A stretch of DNA of 64,000 nt. Source: Limnephilus marmoratus (Eukaryota; Arthropoda; Insecta; Trichoptera; Limnephilidae). Numbering within the stretch: the stretch's first letter is position 1; each line of letters opens with the position of its first letter. A program made the translations under genes and the position numbers. A model generated the notes under the pieces. It was given only the letters and a program-made list of their open reading frames with translations, had not been told where the DNA came from and ran no database searches. Location: assembly GCA_917880885.1 (NCBI GenBank), contig OU862927.1:34747571-34811570 (forward strand). The letters run 5' to 3'. This document shows, one piece after another, positions 1 to 10,700 of the stretch.

Positions 1-269
1 TCGGCTGGTTTTTTCAAAATGGCGGCGAAAGCTCAAGTGACCCAAGGTCGAAAACTCAGATTTTACATCAGGAGTTGAGTATATAAAACATATAAAAAAA
101 ATTGGGACTACCGGAATAATTCCGATCGCGGATCGCTAATTGCACTGGCCTATTATGTTCAAATCTAAAAATTAACCACAAATAATTACAAAGCGCATCT
201 CTATAAAACAGAAATTTCCAACCGCAATAAGAAAAAAAATTATGAAATTTTGTGAATATTTATTAATTA
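1..269. other. Unassigned AT-rich sequence
   Basis: No coding pattern or repeat is assigned here. The phrase tgcactggcctattatg near 140 loosely resembles the terminal repeat of the element at 45304-46171, too weakly to call. Confidence 0.4.
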
Positions 270-500
270 CTAGCTGGTTCCGGGCATGCGTTGCAAAGCC
301 ATATTCAAAGAAATAAATTGTCCTTTCACGTGCGTCCTCGTTTCCCTTCCGCATCCCATTCCCCTCCCGCGTTCCCCTTCCACCTTCCCCGCCCTCACCG
401 ACCCGCCAACCCTCCTCCCGCGTTCCATATATTCAGTCCCGGTACATTCAGTTTTTAAACAGCTCGCGTGCCACTTATTATAATTTTTTTATTCAAATTC
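270..500 (-). mobile_element. Helitron fragment, 3' end (minus strand)
   Basis: Read on the minus strand, this ends in the GCATGCCCGGAACCAGCTAG motif followed by T, as in the complete copy at 40422-40950. A G-rich internal part (C-rich here) and the block around GTGGCACGCGAGCTGTTT are shared too. The CTAG end before a T is the Helitron 3' terminus. The 5' half is missing, so the inner boundary near 500 is approximate. Confidence 0.65.
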
Positions 501-879
501 ATTTTTTATATTATATTAAATATTATTTTTCATATATTGTAGGAACAATCAATCTAATTTCGTACTAACATAGGTTCCCTTTTTAAAATATATAGAATTT
601 AAAAAATCCATAGACAAACGCGCGAACTGTCAAATGTGCGAAGTTAAAATAGACGTTAATTTTTCTAAAATATTCAAATTTTCTGGGGAATTTTCTTAAT
701 GATCTAATCCTCTACAAAGTATTAGAAAACGTTGAAAAAAAGATAAATAAAATTGGTAAAGTCGTTCTGAAGTTATGACGTGATCAAGGGAAACAGTGAT
801 TCATTTTATATATAAAAGAGATTTTTACATGAAACAACTTAAAAGCGAATTGATGAAAATGTGAATTTTAGATAAAAAT
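501..879. other. Unassigned AT-rich sequence
   Basis: No gene, terminal repeat or duplicated boundary is visible. It leads into repeat family A. Confidence 0.3.
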
Positions 880-1110
880 AAAGTAAGGATAGCCATTTTT
901 ATAACTTTTTGATTTTGAATTCAAAATTTTTATATTTCAAAAATGATTGTTTATTTAAAATTGAAAAATTTGAAAGCGTTTTTCATCATCTTTCAAAAAC
1001 AGTATTTAGTTGTCGGATATCGAAATATTCCATTTATTTGGATTTTATTGCAAAGCGGATATACATATTTTGACCTTCTGACAAAATAGGCCCGGGGTCT
1101 GAGGGGTTAA
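880..1110 (+). repeat. Dispersed repeat family A, copy 1
   Basis: Shares with 26148-26365 (same strand) and 36022-36300 and 53205-53480 (opposite strand) a block containing CATTTATTTGGATTTTATTG, a run of TTTCAAAAACAG, and an end reading GAGGGGTTAA. An end at TTAA suggests a piggyBac-type non-autonomous transposon, but the far end was not located. Confidence 0.5.
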
Positions 1111-1409
1111 AGGATACATAAAATATTACCATTCAACTTGAAATAATGTGATATTAAGTAACTTAAATACCAACTGCCCACACAATGTTCATTGGCTTGT
1201 TTTGCTTTTGATTGTAATATAATATAACTGGTATTGCCTCTAGGTCACTTAAAGCCAATGATTAATGAGTTGAATTTTTAATTAGTTATATTTAAATCAG
1301 TCCACATTCCTTCATTAGGGTTTCCGACATTTTAGAGTTATCGGAAATGTTAGATAATTTATTTATGCATTTAAACGCCATAAAATGGCTTTTACATTAA
1401 AGTGATACA
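1111..1409. other. Unassigned intergenic sequence
   Basis: AT-rich, with no ORF or repeat boundary recognised. Confidence 0.3.
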
Positions 1410-2390
1410 TCTCTACATATTATAAAGTAAAGTCCCCCGCGCCGTCTTTCTGTCTGTCTGTCTGTCTGTCTGTCTGTTCGCGATAAATTCGAAAACTACT
1501 GAACGGATTTTCATGCGGTTTTCACCAATAGATAGAGTGTTTCGTGAGGACGGTTTAGGTATGTAATTTGTCAAGGATTTGTGTAAATTGGTTGAAACAT
1601 CACGATAATCGTTAGAAGTGTCGGAAAAAATCGAGCCGCCTGGTAGCTTTCATCGAAAACGCTGCCTAATCCATTTGGGATATAATAAAACAATTAATGG
1701 ATATTCCTCTTTTATAGATCTACAAAAAAGTCCGCGATGGCATATATCTATCTTTTACGGATAGCATACTATACCCATTATATCTTCTAAAAAAATGGTC
1801 ACGTACATTGCGGTAATTGAAAAGTTATTTAGACGGATACAATATTAATCCTTATTAATTTAAATACGTTAGTTACCTCAAGCATTTCATGCATGTTATT
1901 ATAATCTTTCACACCATCATAAATAAAAGTCCTCCGCGGCATATGTCTGTCTCTTCGTGATAAACTCAAATACGGCGGTGGTTATAAAGGTTGGATAACC
2001 ATCCAGTAGATAACTTATGTGTTTTATTAGCCACAGCAACGCGTGGCCGGGTCAGCTTAATAATATTATGAAAATAATATCATATTTAATTTTTCACGGT
2101 TTTGTGTAAGTAGGTTGAAATATAACGATAATTGTTAGATGTGTCGGATGTGTTTTCATCTTACTCTTTTAAACAGTGCAACGGATTTTCATGCGGTTTT
2201 CACCAATAGATAGAGTGATTCAAGAGAAAGGTATATATATGTATATATATAATACACGAGCAATTCAAATATTCAATTCAGGCAGCGGGCAGCAGCGGGC
2301 AGCTGGCAAGCGGGTGGTGTGGATTTTATAAAGGTTGGGTAATGGCGTTGTATTTCGTTAGCCACAGCAACGTGTGGCCGGGTCTGCTAG
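1410..2390 (+). mobile_element. Composite Helitron-like element(s)
   Basis: Starts TCTCTACATATTATAAA, carries a (CTGT)n stretch, and ends with the hairpin GCCACAGCAACGTGTGGC, CCGGGT and CTAG before a T, the Helitron layout. A second 3' end (GCCACAGCAACGCGTGGC) lies at about 2026-2045 and a second start-like segment (AAAGTCCTCCGCGGC) near 1926. The block therefore looks like two or three fused copies. No helicase/Rep ORF is present, so it is non-autonomous. Related sequence occurs at 38181-38348. Confidence 0.6.
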
Positions 2391-2501
2391 TGAGATTATA
2401 AGTATACAGTGGTACACAAGAAGGTATCCGTGTTGTATTAAGAACACAATTAGAATACATGAGTACACAAAAATAATATCGCTGAAATGATACAGTTGGT
2501 A

Positions 2502-2511
2502 TTGGAAGTAC
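2502..2511. repeat. Target-site duplication of truncated RTE (left)
   Basis: TTGGAAGTAC is repeated exactly at 3572-3581, bracketing the minus-strand RTE element. Confidence 0.75.
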
Positions 2512-3571
2512 CATCATCATCATCACTATTGGCTCTGCAACCCCTGGTGGGTCTTGGCCTCCTCAAGAGTATTCCTCCACTCATCTCGGTTTTGTGCCAG
2601 CTCTCTCCAGTTTGGAAGCTCCAAGATAGATATGTCTTTGAGGACGTTGTCGCTCCATCTTAGTCTTGATCTTCCATAATGCATTCCTGTTTATGCTATC
2701 GTACGCGGCCTTGAAGTCTACAAAGAGATGATGTGTTTCGAAATCTGTCTTAAGAGCGTTTAACCAGCCAGCGGACGAAAATCCACATTTCGTCGAAAGT
2801 TGTTCTTCCGACCGTGCAGGGCGGTTACAATGAGAAAGATTAATTATTCTCCGTACCAGCTTTTTTAAATTATAATTCAATATCGAATTTATTTCAATCC
2901 AAATTAGCTTTAATTTATACCTTCATCCAAAAATGCTGAAAGGCGTGATGATAAAACTATTAAAATAGTGTACTTTTTGTAGTTATTTTTTGATTATAAG
3001 TATTTATCATTTTTCAATAATGTCTAAATTTAATAAGAATGTTAAAAAAATCTCAAATATATTAGTTTGTAAGTGCGCAAATAAATACACAAATGGACCA
3101 ATTTTCGTCAAGAAACACATGTACGTACATATTTTTTAATGATTTAATTGAAACTAAAATTAAAATTCTAAAACATACGTTTGCTAGATGAATGTATTGA
3201 TTTATTTTACTGCATGATTATATTATTTGAAATGGGTGTGGTATAATACAAAAACTTTTTTGAAAATTTAACAAATCTGCCAACGACCTATGGAATAACC
3301 TTATTATACTAAAAATTTAAAAAAATTCTAAAAATTTATTACATACGAATGCTAGATAAAAGAACAATCTTTTGAAATCCATTTATAATTTTTTGTTGAA
3401 AAGAGTCAATACGTCTAAAAACTTTTTTGAAAATGACGTATTTCCGGTTTTCTCTGGTAATGCCCTCTTAAGGAGAAAATTTGGTCAATACATGATTTGC
3501 CTGACCTGAAGCCACATTGGTAGTTGCCAATGATTTCTTCAGACATTGGAAGCAATCTTTTGTACAAGATG
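2512..3571 (-). pseudogene. RTE-clade LINE, 5'-truncated, internally deleted, split by a MITE
   Basis: On the minus strand this encodes an RT fragment (CGFRSGKSCIDQIFSL, then the motif A block FVDFKAAYDS) and, after a large internal deletion near 2685, the C-terminal tail seen in the copy at 23080-23783. It ends in an (ATC)n trinucleotide tail, typical of RTE LINEs. A TTAA-flanked element (2754-3467) separates the two RT pieces. The 10-bp duplication TTGGAAGTAC at both outer edges shows that the 5' truncation happened at insertion. Not functional. Confidence 0.82.
2754..3467 (-). mobile_element. TTAA-flanked MITE (714 bp), copy 1
   Basis: Flanked by TTAA at 2750-2753 and 3468-3471. A near-identical inverted copy lies at 28170-28881 in a different TTAA context, which fixes both ends. 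Terminal repeats are imperfect (GAGCGTTTAACCAG versus GAGGGCATTACCAG). No transposase ORF. TTAA targeting is characteristic of piggyBac-type transposition; the family assignment is inference. Confidence 0.82.
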
Positions 3572-3581
3572 TTGGAAGTAC
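3572..3581. repeat. Target-site duplication of truncated RTE (right)
   Basis: TTGGAAGTAC, exact partner of 2502-2511. Confidence 0.75.
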
Positions 3582-4039
3582 AATGAGATAAAATTGAAAT
3601 GAAATATTATGTACTCGTGTAATAGTTAAATAATATACAAATAAATATATAAAAAAATAATGAAAATAAGTATATTAGATAACGTCATAAATAAACTGCC
3701 AGTGAACCGTAGGATATTTAGGTAAATAAATACAATACAAATTTTTCCTTTTGTGAGGACTTCAGTAACCAAGGTAAACAACTATATTTTGAGATTACGT
3801 TGAAATATATTTTGTAGGTAAATTTAATTATATATTATATTTTGATAACATTATTCTACAATATAATATATATTATAGATTTGTAGTATTGAAGGGTAGT
3901 TTACATTAAAATATTTAATTTGGAGATATTGAAAACTATTTGTTGACACTAGGTAACGACGACAGTTGCTTGGTTATTGGAATGTAGGAATTAATAATAA
4001 TTATTAAATCATTTCCAAGTTGTTTTGAAAGGTGACACA
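3582..4039. other. Flank and probable 5' untranslated region of the split LINE
   Basis: AT-rich with no ORF. The 5' end of the LINE should lie somewhere here, but I could not find a matching target duplication beyond its 3' side. Confidence 0.35.
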
Positions 4040-4621
4040 ATGTCATTTTCAACCAACGGAAATGAAAATGGGTTTATTATGTCATCTATACAGATGAACA
4101 TTGATAATCTGAGACCCCAAAAAACAAAAGCAGGTATTCCTAGGCAGCGTATGAAATGGACGAATGATGTCAATATGTTCATCGTTCGTTCATATTTTTA
4201 TGTAACTAAACTAGAAACAGATATGTTATTGTATAGGAAAAAATTACATTTACTTTTCTCACAAAATTATCCGGTTGCCCAAGAACAAAGATTAGCTGAC
4301 CAAAAAAGGTCAATTTTCAAAAATAATTTAATTCCTGTAGTAACATTAAATCACATAAGAAAAGAAGTAGCAGATAGATTGCATTTGGAGAATAATTTAG
4401 ATCAAATTAATACGAGTAGTAATGTTATATTAGATGCATTGAATGAAGATAGTTTAGATAATATTCTAGTAGAAGAATCCAATGATATTAGAGTAGATTC
4501 AAATAACTTAGACATTATTCATAATCTTAGGGAAATCAATATTGCAAATTTAAACTTACTAGATGATAATGTAATAGAATTAGCTAACTTGCTTCAAAAT
4601 AATATAAATAGATATATAGAT
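4040..4621 (+). CDS. Restriction-endonuclease LINE polyprotein, N-terminal part (interrupted)
   Basis: The first ATG in the frame is at 4040; codons continue in phase to the Gypsy insertion at 4622. The approximately 194 residues are basic and Asn/Leu-rich, with a Trp/Arg-containing segment near the start (RQRMKWTNDVNMFIVRSYF) that may be a DNA-binding domain of the kind placed N-terminally in R2/R4-type LINEs. That role is inference; no classical zinc finger is visible. Past 4621 the apparent ORF reads into the LTR and stops at 4802-4804, so the LTR-encoded tail is not native. The frame resumes at 15808. Confidence 0.8.
4618..4621. repeat. Gypsy target-site duplication (left), AGAT
   Basis: Identical AGAT follows the 3' LTR at 15804-15807. 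Four bases is a usual duplication size for Ty3/Gypsy integrases. Confidence 0.9.
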
Positions 4622-5411
4622 TGTTATGGTACGTTTTTAGAGCAACAGGGAGCGCCAACGCGAGTCCCTAAACAAACCGCTGCGGGCAACAACTCGTTGC
4701 TCCCCGCTGTTTCCTGTTACCTACCTCCTCTCCCCTCGGCATTCCGGCACGCTCCGCCGCGCCGCCACCAGTCGAGTAGTACAAGCCGTCTCAGGCGCAC
4801 GTGACACTCCTCCGCGAACTATACAGTTCGCGGCTAACTAGCCCGATCAAATTAAACGCAGTAAAATCTGCGATGTAATTAAAGTACATACGAGTGTTAG
4901 CGCTGGTGTTCTACCATGCCTGTGAACTTCGGGACCTGTCCTAGACTCGGGATGAGCCCTGCTGAACCCGAGAGCCGAAGGATTCTTCAATCACCATGTA
5001 AGCCGTCCTCTGATTTACCCTCTTTAATGTGTCCGCAACGATAGACTGTTTGAACTCTCGCGTAAAGCCACCACTCAGAAAGTTTCGTTGACAGGGATCA
5101 TGAGATATAAACTCGATAGCTAGGTTTGTGTAACATGCATCTCTTGAATTGAATTGTGCTGTAATAACCCTTGTACTGTGTTTGAATTTACAATACATGA
5201 GTCTATTAATTACATCCTGTTGTTAATCTGCCTCGGCAGGAGCCTTTCCCCAGTGAGTATTCCCAGACGATTGTGGGAGAGAGAAGGAGAGAGAGAGAGA
5301 GATCCCGACGCATTCGTGCGACCTGCCCTCTGAGATAGAGGGTACTTTTGTCTCTACCGTGAGCTGGCCTGGGGACATATTGTAGAGCAGTTATGCGTTC
5401 TGCCCATAACA
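4622..5411 (+). repeat. 5' LTR of the Gypsy element (790 bp)
   Basis: Begins TGTTATGG and ends CCCATAACA; the same 790 bp recur at 15014-15803 with no difference noticed. A perfect 9-bp hairpin (CCGCGAACT / AGTTCGCGG, 4-base loop) is at 4812-4833. The LTR is clearly richer in GC than the surrounding DNA. Promoter and polyadenylation signals should lie here, but I could not place a TATA box with confidence. Confidence 0.95.
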
Positions 5412-5413
5412 AC

Positions 5414-5432
5414 TGTCGCCACAGCGTGGGGC
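5414..5432 (+). promoter_or_regulatory. Candidate tRNA primer-binding site
   Basis: TGTCGCCACAGCGTGGGGC begins two bases after the LTR. It resembles the complement of a tRNA-Lys 3' end (TGG, CGCCCAACGTGGGGC), with mismatches and one extra base, and the likeness continues into CTCG. The imperfect match makes the tRNA identity tentative. Confidence 0.45.
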
Positions 5433-6655
5433 CTCGGAATTTTTTTTCTTTCTTTTCTCCCTCTGTCCCGATCGTTTTGCTGGATGCAACTGGTCGAAAT
5501 TCTCCCTGCACAGGAATTGTTTTGTGAACATTAATTATAACTTGTTATTCTACATCCAGTGTACAGGAATTTCTGTGAAAAAACCACAGAAACATATGGG
5601 TAGAATCACGCCGCATTTTAAAGGCAGCCATTTTAGAAGCAAGTAGAAGGTCGCCCAAAATTTAAACCGCGAATCTGACTGCGCACGCGCCACAAACACC
5701 GGTCCGCAACAGCTTTCGCGCCTATGCAAACGACAAATATTAACGCAGCAAATACCTAGTCTCCGGACTGCGCGCGCAACTGTTCCCGCGCCAAATTCCA
5801 ACGAAAAAACCCGTCGGAACAAATGATTATCTGTTGCTATGCAGCACTTTTTTAATCAGAACGCCCTTTTATAACTAAACCGGCTAGCAACGGAAATGAT
5901 TATTACAAACTTGATGCTGGAATCCCAGTTTATTGTGCGAATTCCTTTAATCAAAAATTTCGGACTGACGTTTTTTTGTTGTTTTGCACAATATACCAAT
6001 TGGCCCACTTGTGTCTATTAAATTAGTACAATTTATATTACACTAAATGGACAAAATAATGACTTTTTCCCTATTCTACATTATAGGTACCGTTTTTTTT
6101 TTCAGCATAAGTGTAAAGTGAATTGTGTTTTTTTCCCTACATAAAGGAAAGTGAAATAATATAATAAAATCAATGATTGGTTCCATGAATAAATAAAACA
6201 ATTTCAATGTGGTTGACGTATCAAATCCCATATTCAATTATTTTCATCCGGAAGTTTGTTCCTATTTGCCAGAAGAGTGCCTTTTGTGAATTTTAGTGCC
6301 CCTCTCAGTGCAAAGTGCTTTGTGAAAATTTAAAAAGCCGTTTTCTAAAGGCCAGTCCTGGCCAATTTTTTGAAAAATCAGTTTAATACTTGTGAATTTC
6401 ACCAAATTTCCAAAAGTGCTTTGTGAAAAATAAAAAAGTGTTTCCCCTAAGGTCAGTCCACGCCAATTTTTTTTCCACCTTGACCATGAATTCTGGTGTC
6501 ATGTATACCAAATTGTAGTATGGAATACAGTTTTCTATAACTATGTTAGAAGTGTCAACCAGTGGTTACCAAGTGAAAAGTGCCTCACAAAATTAATTTT
6601 GCGTTTGCTAAAGGAAATCCCTGGCAAAATTTTTTCACCTCCCGGGAAACTCACA
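5433..6655 (+). other. Long Gypsy leader (about 1.2 kb)
   Basis: Lies between the primer-binding site and the gag ATG. No sense ORF of note. Two similar phrases (AAAGTGCTTTGTGAAAA at about 6310 and 6413, each soon followed by a GGYCAGTCC motif) form a short internal duplication. Such leaders may hold packaging signals or an internal ribosome entry element; nothing in the sequence proves either. Confidence 0.5.
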
Positions 6656-7792
6656 ATGGAAAACAATCAAGCTATGGCATCATCCAATTTGGGTATCATT
6701 CCCAACGTGCTCAGTTTATCCAAAACTCACTTACAAACTGCTTTAAAGGATAGAGGACTCTCGCCATCTAGCAAATCTAAATCTACATTAAAGGCTTATG
6801 CACTTTTATTTAACAAAAAGTATATTAAGAAAATAAACCTCGCCCCATCAAGCGAAAATAATTCACGCTTGGCTATGCAAGTTTTGGATAATCTTGTTCC
6901 TAACAAAGAACCTATGCCGCAAGTAATGATAAAACAGGACATCGCACCCACCTTGACACAAGATAAAACTTACGATTTATCCTCTTGGAAAGTCAAATAT
7001 AATGGCGTCTCCGATGTGCTGGATTTCATCGACCGTATCGAAGAAACGGCTACTATCAAAAATATCCCATTCGAGATTCTACGAAAAAACTTCATAGAAC
7101 TCATCTCCCCAGAATTGATACCCTGGCACCGCATCCAAAAAACTAAATGCAAAGATTGGAATAAACTCAGATCTGCCCTAATCTCGAGCTTCGGAAAAAC
7201 AGAAGCCCAGCACAGGATCAAATTATCTTTACTATCTATTAAACAACTGGTAAATGAACCTGTAGCAACATTCATAGAAAGGGCTGAATCCATTAACATC
7301 AAGCTTTCACATCCCGTTTCGGAGGCTGAACTATTACCAGTCATAACTGATGGCCTTTTAAGCAAATACGAGAACATCATCACCTCGCAGAAAATTGCAT
7401 CCCTGGCCCAGCTTAACGAAGTCTGTCTCCTTCTGGAATCATACCAGGATAGGAAGAACATAAAGAATGTGTCTAATAATGTAGTTGTGCCAAGCCGTTC
7501 GTCTGGTTTAAAACCAGAATTCGACAACAAAAAAGTGTGCTCTTTTTGCAAAAAAGTAGGCCATCTGGCCACTACTTGTTTCAAGCAAGCGAAGTTTCTG
7601 GAATCCAAGGAACCCCGAACTTCCAAGAGACATCACTCTAGGGACCGCTCTCCTCCACGCGACGAACTGCGCAATATTTTCAAGAAATCAAGACACGACA
7701 TGGAAAGGTTACAAAACCCAAGCGATGTCAGACCTCAGGTGGATCTCTCCAAGCCCCCACCAAATTTCTACATGAAGAGGCCAAAAAACTAA
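6656..7792 (+). CDS. gag: Gypsy Gag polyprotein
   Basis: 378 residues from the ATG at 6656, which has a favourable context (cacaATGg). An upstream in-frame TTG extension is less likely. The N-terminus carries a helical segment with the RGL...KS..L spacing of SAP-like DNA-binding motifs (inference). The middle is a typical retrotransposon capsid-like region. A canonical CX2CX4HX4C zinc knuckle (CSFCKKVGHLATTC) begins at about residue 295, followed by a basic tail. It would assemble the particle and bind element RNA. The stop TAA at 7790 is directly preceded by a slippery site, and pol overlaps in the -1 frame from 7642. Confidence 0.9.
   Translation: MENNQAMASSNLGIIPNVLSLSKTHLQTALKDRGLSPSSKSKSTLKAYALLFNKKYIKKINLAPSSENNSRLAMQVLDNLVPNKEPMPQVMIKQDIAPTLTQDKTYDLSSWKVKYNGVSDVLDFIDRIEETATIKNIPFEILRKNFIELISPELIPWHRIQKTKCKDWNKLRSALISSFGKTEAQHRIKLSLLSIKQLVNEPVATFIERAESINIKLSHPVSEAELLPVITDGLLSKYENIITSQKIASLAQLNEVCLLLESYQDRKNIKNVSNNVVVPSRSSGLKPEFDNKKVCSFCKKVGHLATTCFKQAKFLESKEPRTSKRHHSRDRSPPRDELRNIFKKSRHDMERLQNPSDVRPQVDLSKPPPNFYMKRPKN
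7783..7789 (+). promoter_or_regulatory. -1 ribosomal frameshift slippery heptamer A AAA AAC
   Basis: In the gag frame the codons read CCA AAA AAC TAA, so the heptamer A_AAA_AAC lies exactly in the X XXY YYZ phase, immediately before the stop. Slipping back one base bypasses the stop and enters the pol frame, which is open from 7642 to 11010. This heptamer class is well known from retroviruses. I did not fold the downstream RNA for a stimulatory pseudoknot. Confidence 0.85.
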
Positions 7793-10700
7793 ATAATAAC
7801 CTCTCAGGCACCCATTCTGAACCAAGGTCTAAAGAATGGACTGATTGGTTAGCACACATTAAGTATTTTAACCAGACCTTAAATGTTTCTTCGGTTTGTT
7901 GCAAACAAGCTAAAGATGGGAGACCCTATGCTTCTTTCTCTGTTAACAATGTGACCTTTTCCGGATTACTCGATAGTGGGGCATCTGTCAGCTGTCTTGG
8001 CAACAATGCTCACCTGCCTTTTGTTAACAGTGATTTTAAAATCTCGCCCCAATCGACACACCTGACGACTGCAGATAATGTTTCTCAGCCGGTCATCGGT
8101 GCCCTTGCCCTGCCAATTAATTGTAACAATAAAATAGTTACAATCAACTTTCTAATAGTGCCCTCTATATCCCAGAATTTCATCCTTGGCGTTGACTTCT
8201 GGAAGGCATTCAATGTTGCTCCCCAAGTATTTAATACTCTTGGCGAAACCTCCACTGCCGCTCAAATTAGTGAGATCCGCACAATAATACCTCACGAAAA
8301 TTTAAGCACGGACCAGGCTCTCCAACTAAAGGAAATGGTCAATAAATTCGAATCAATATCCTTCGAAAAATGCGGATTAGGTTTGACAGATTTGGTTGAG
8401 CACCATATCAAAACCAATGGCCCACCCATAAAGCAACGTTATTACAACTTAGCCCCCCAAAAACTTAAACTTTTAGAAAATGAACTTGACGAAATGTTAA
8501 AAATGGGTGTGGTGGTTCCCAGCAGAAGTGCATGGACCAACCCAACTCTTTTGGTTTCTAAAAAAGACGGCTCTGCACGTTTCTGTCTCGACAGTAGACG
8601 TTTAAACTCTTGCACGGAAGCTGATGCGTATCCCTTACCTCACGTTCACGCAACCTTAGACAAGCTGCGTAACGCCAAGTTCATCTCTTCTGTCGATCTC
8701 AGCAAAGCGTTTTGGCAAATACCCTTGGACGCAGAATCGTGCGAAAAAACTGCTTTCGTTGTACCTGGTAGGGGAATGTTCCATTTTAAAAGATTACCCT
8801 TTGGTCTAAAAAATAGCCCCGCCGAGTTACAAAGACTGATGGACAAACTTTTCGGTCCTGAAGTCGATAACAGCCTGTTTTGTTACCTTGACGACCTCAT
8901 CATCGTCAGCGATACCTTTGAAAAACACCTATTAATGCTGGAAAAAGTTTTCCAACAACTCAAGTTCGCTGGTTTAACCATCAACTTGAAGAAGTCTGAA
9001 TTCTGTAAGTCCCGTCTACGTTATTTGGGATTCATTGTCGACGAAAAAGGCCTAAGAACAGACCCCGCTAAGGTGGAAGCCATGGCAAATTTTCCCCGTC
9101 CCAAGAACGCGAAGGAAGTCAAAGGTTTCCTTGGACTCGCAGGTTACTACAGGAGATTCATCAAAGACTTTTCCACTATTGCAGCCCCCTTAAATAAAAT
9201 TACCGGCATCCGTAAAGGTGTCAGCAATTTCCGATGGTCTGTCGAAGCTGAAGAAGCGTTTACAACTTTAAAAGATGCCCTTCAAAAAGCTCCCGTTCTG
9301 AATTGCCCGGATTTTGCACTCTCTTTTACCCTCCACACGGACGCATCCAATGTAGGAATCGGTGGAGTTCTTACTCAAGAATTCCCAGATGGCGAACACC
9401 CTGTAGCGTATTTTTCCCGCACACTAAACAAACACGAGAAAAACTACGGAATTACCGAAAAAGAGTTATTGGCTGTATTGGATTCTGTTCACCATTTCCG
9501 CGGTTACATAGACGGTAGCAAATTTACTGTAGTCACAGACCATAGTAGTTTGAAATGGTTGATCTCTTTAAGTAATCCCTCCGGTAGGCTCGCTCGCTGG
9601 TCCTCCCGTTTGTCTCAATACAATTTTGATGTTGTTCACCGTAAAGGCGCGGACAATATTGTTCCCGACGCCCTTTCAAGAATTGAACTAGCTTCATTAA
9701 ATGTTGACACAATTGCCCCCCCTCCATCTACAAAAGATGAATGGTACTTGAAAATCTTCGAAGGTTGTAAAAATAACCAACAAAAGTTTCCTAACTTTAT
9801 CATAAAAGAAGGACAATTATACCGTAATTGCAAGGCACCACTATCCATCCTCGAAGATTACTCGTGGAAACTTGTCGTTCCCCTCGAAGGTAGAGAACAA
9901 ATAATCATTGACAATCATAGTGCTCCCGACTCCATACACCCAGGAAATTTCAAGACGTATAAAAAGATCACCTTGAAGTATTACTGGCCTGGTCTCTTTA
10001 AGCAAATTCGCAATTACATCTCTAAATGTGAAACTTGTAAAGCTTATAAACATAGCACGGCAGCACCTGCCGGCCTAATGGGTAATCCCAAACGTGCCGA
10101 CAGACCCCTACAATCATTGTCAATGGACCTCGTCGGACCTTTTCCTCGAAGTTATGCCGGACACATGCACATACTTAGTGTAGTGGATGTTTTCACTAAA
10201 TTCTGTTGGATCTTCCCTTTAAAAAGAGCCAATGCGTCCGCCATCATCAAACTTCTGGAAAAACACATTTTTATACCTTACGGAACACCCAGAACCGTAA
10301 TAGTTGACAACGGAAAACAATTTATTGCTCAAGAATTCAAAAATTTTCTTGCCAAATACGGAATCAAGGACATTTACTATAATACCTTGTATACCCCACA
10401 AAATAACACTGTCGAACGTTATAACCAGACAATCAACACAGCTCTGGCTATTCTAGTTGACAAAGATCAACGCACTTGGTGTAAAAACCTAGATAAAATT
10501 CAGGCTGCTATGAACAACACGGTTAACCTGGCCACTGGTTACACACCTTTCTTCCTAAAACACGGTATGGAACAAGTTGTTCACGGTTCTCTACATAGGG
10601 ACACAAACTTTCCTACGTCAATTGCCGCCACTAGCAACCCTACCGCGGACTATGCCCATCGTCTGGAAGAACTGTCGGCCATCTACAGTGAAGTCACTGA

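Noticed and set aside
4622..4804. C-terminal 60 codons of the apparent ORF starting at 4025
   Set aside because: They are LTR sequence, repeated word for word at 15014 onward; the real LINE frame resumes at 15808.
6970..7626. 218-codon minus-strand ORF opposite gag
   Set aside because: A shadow of gag; its sequence has no family resemblance.
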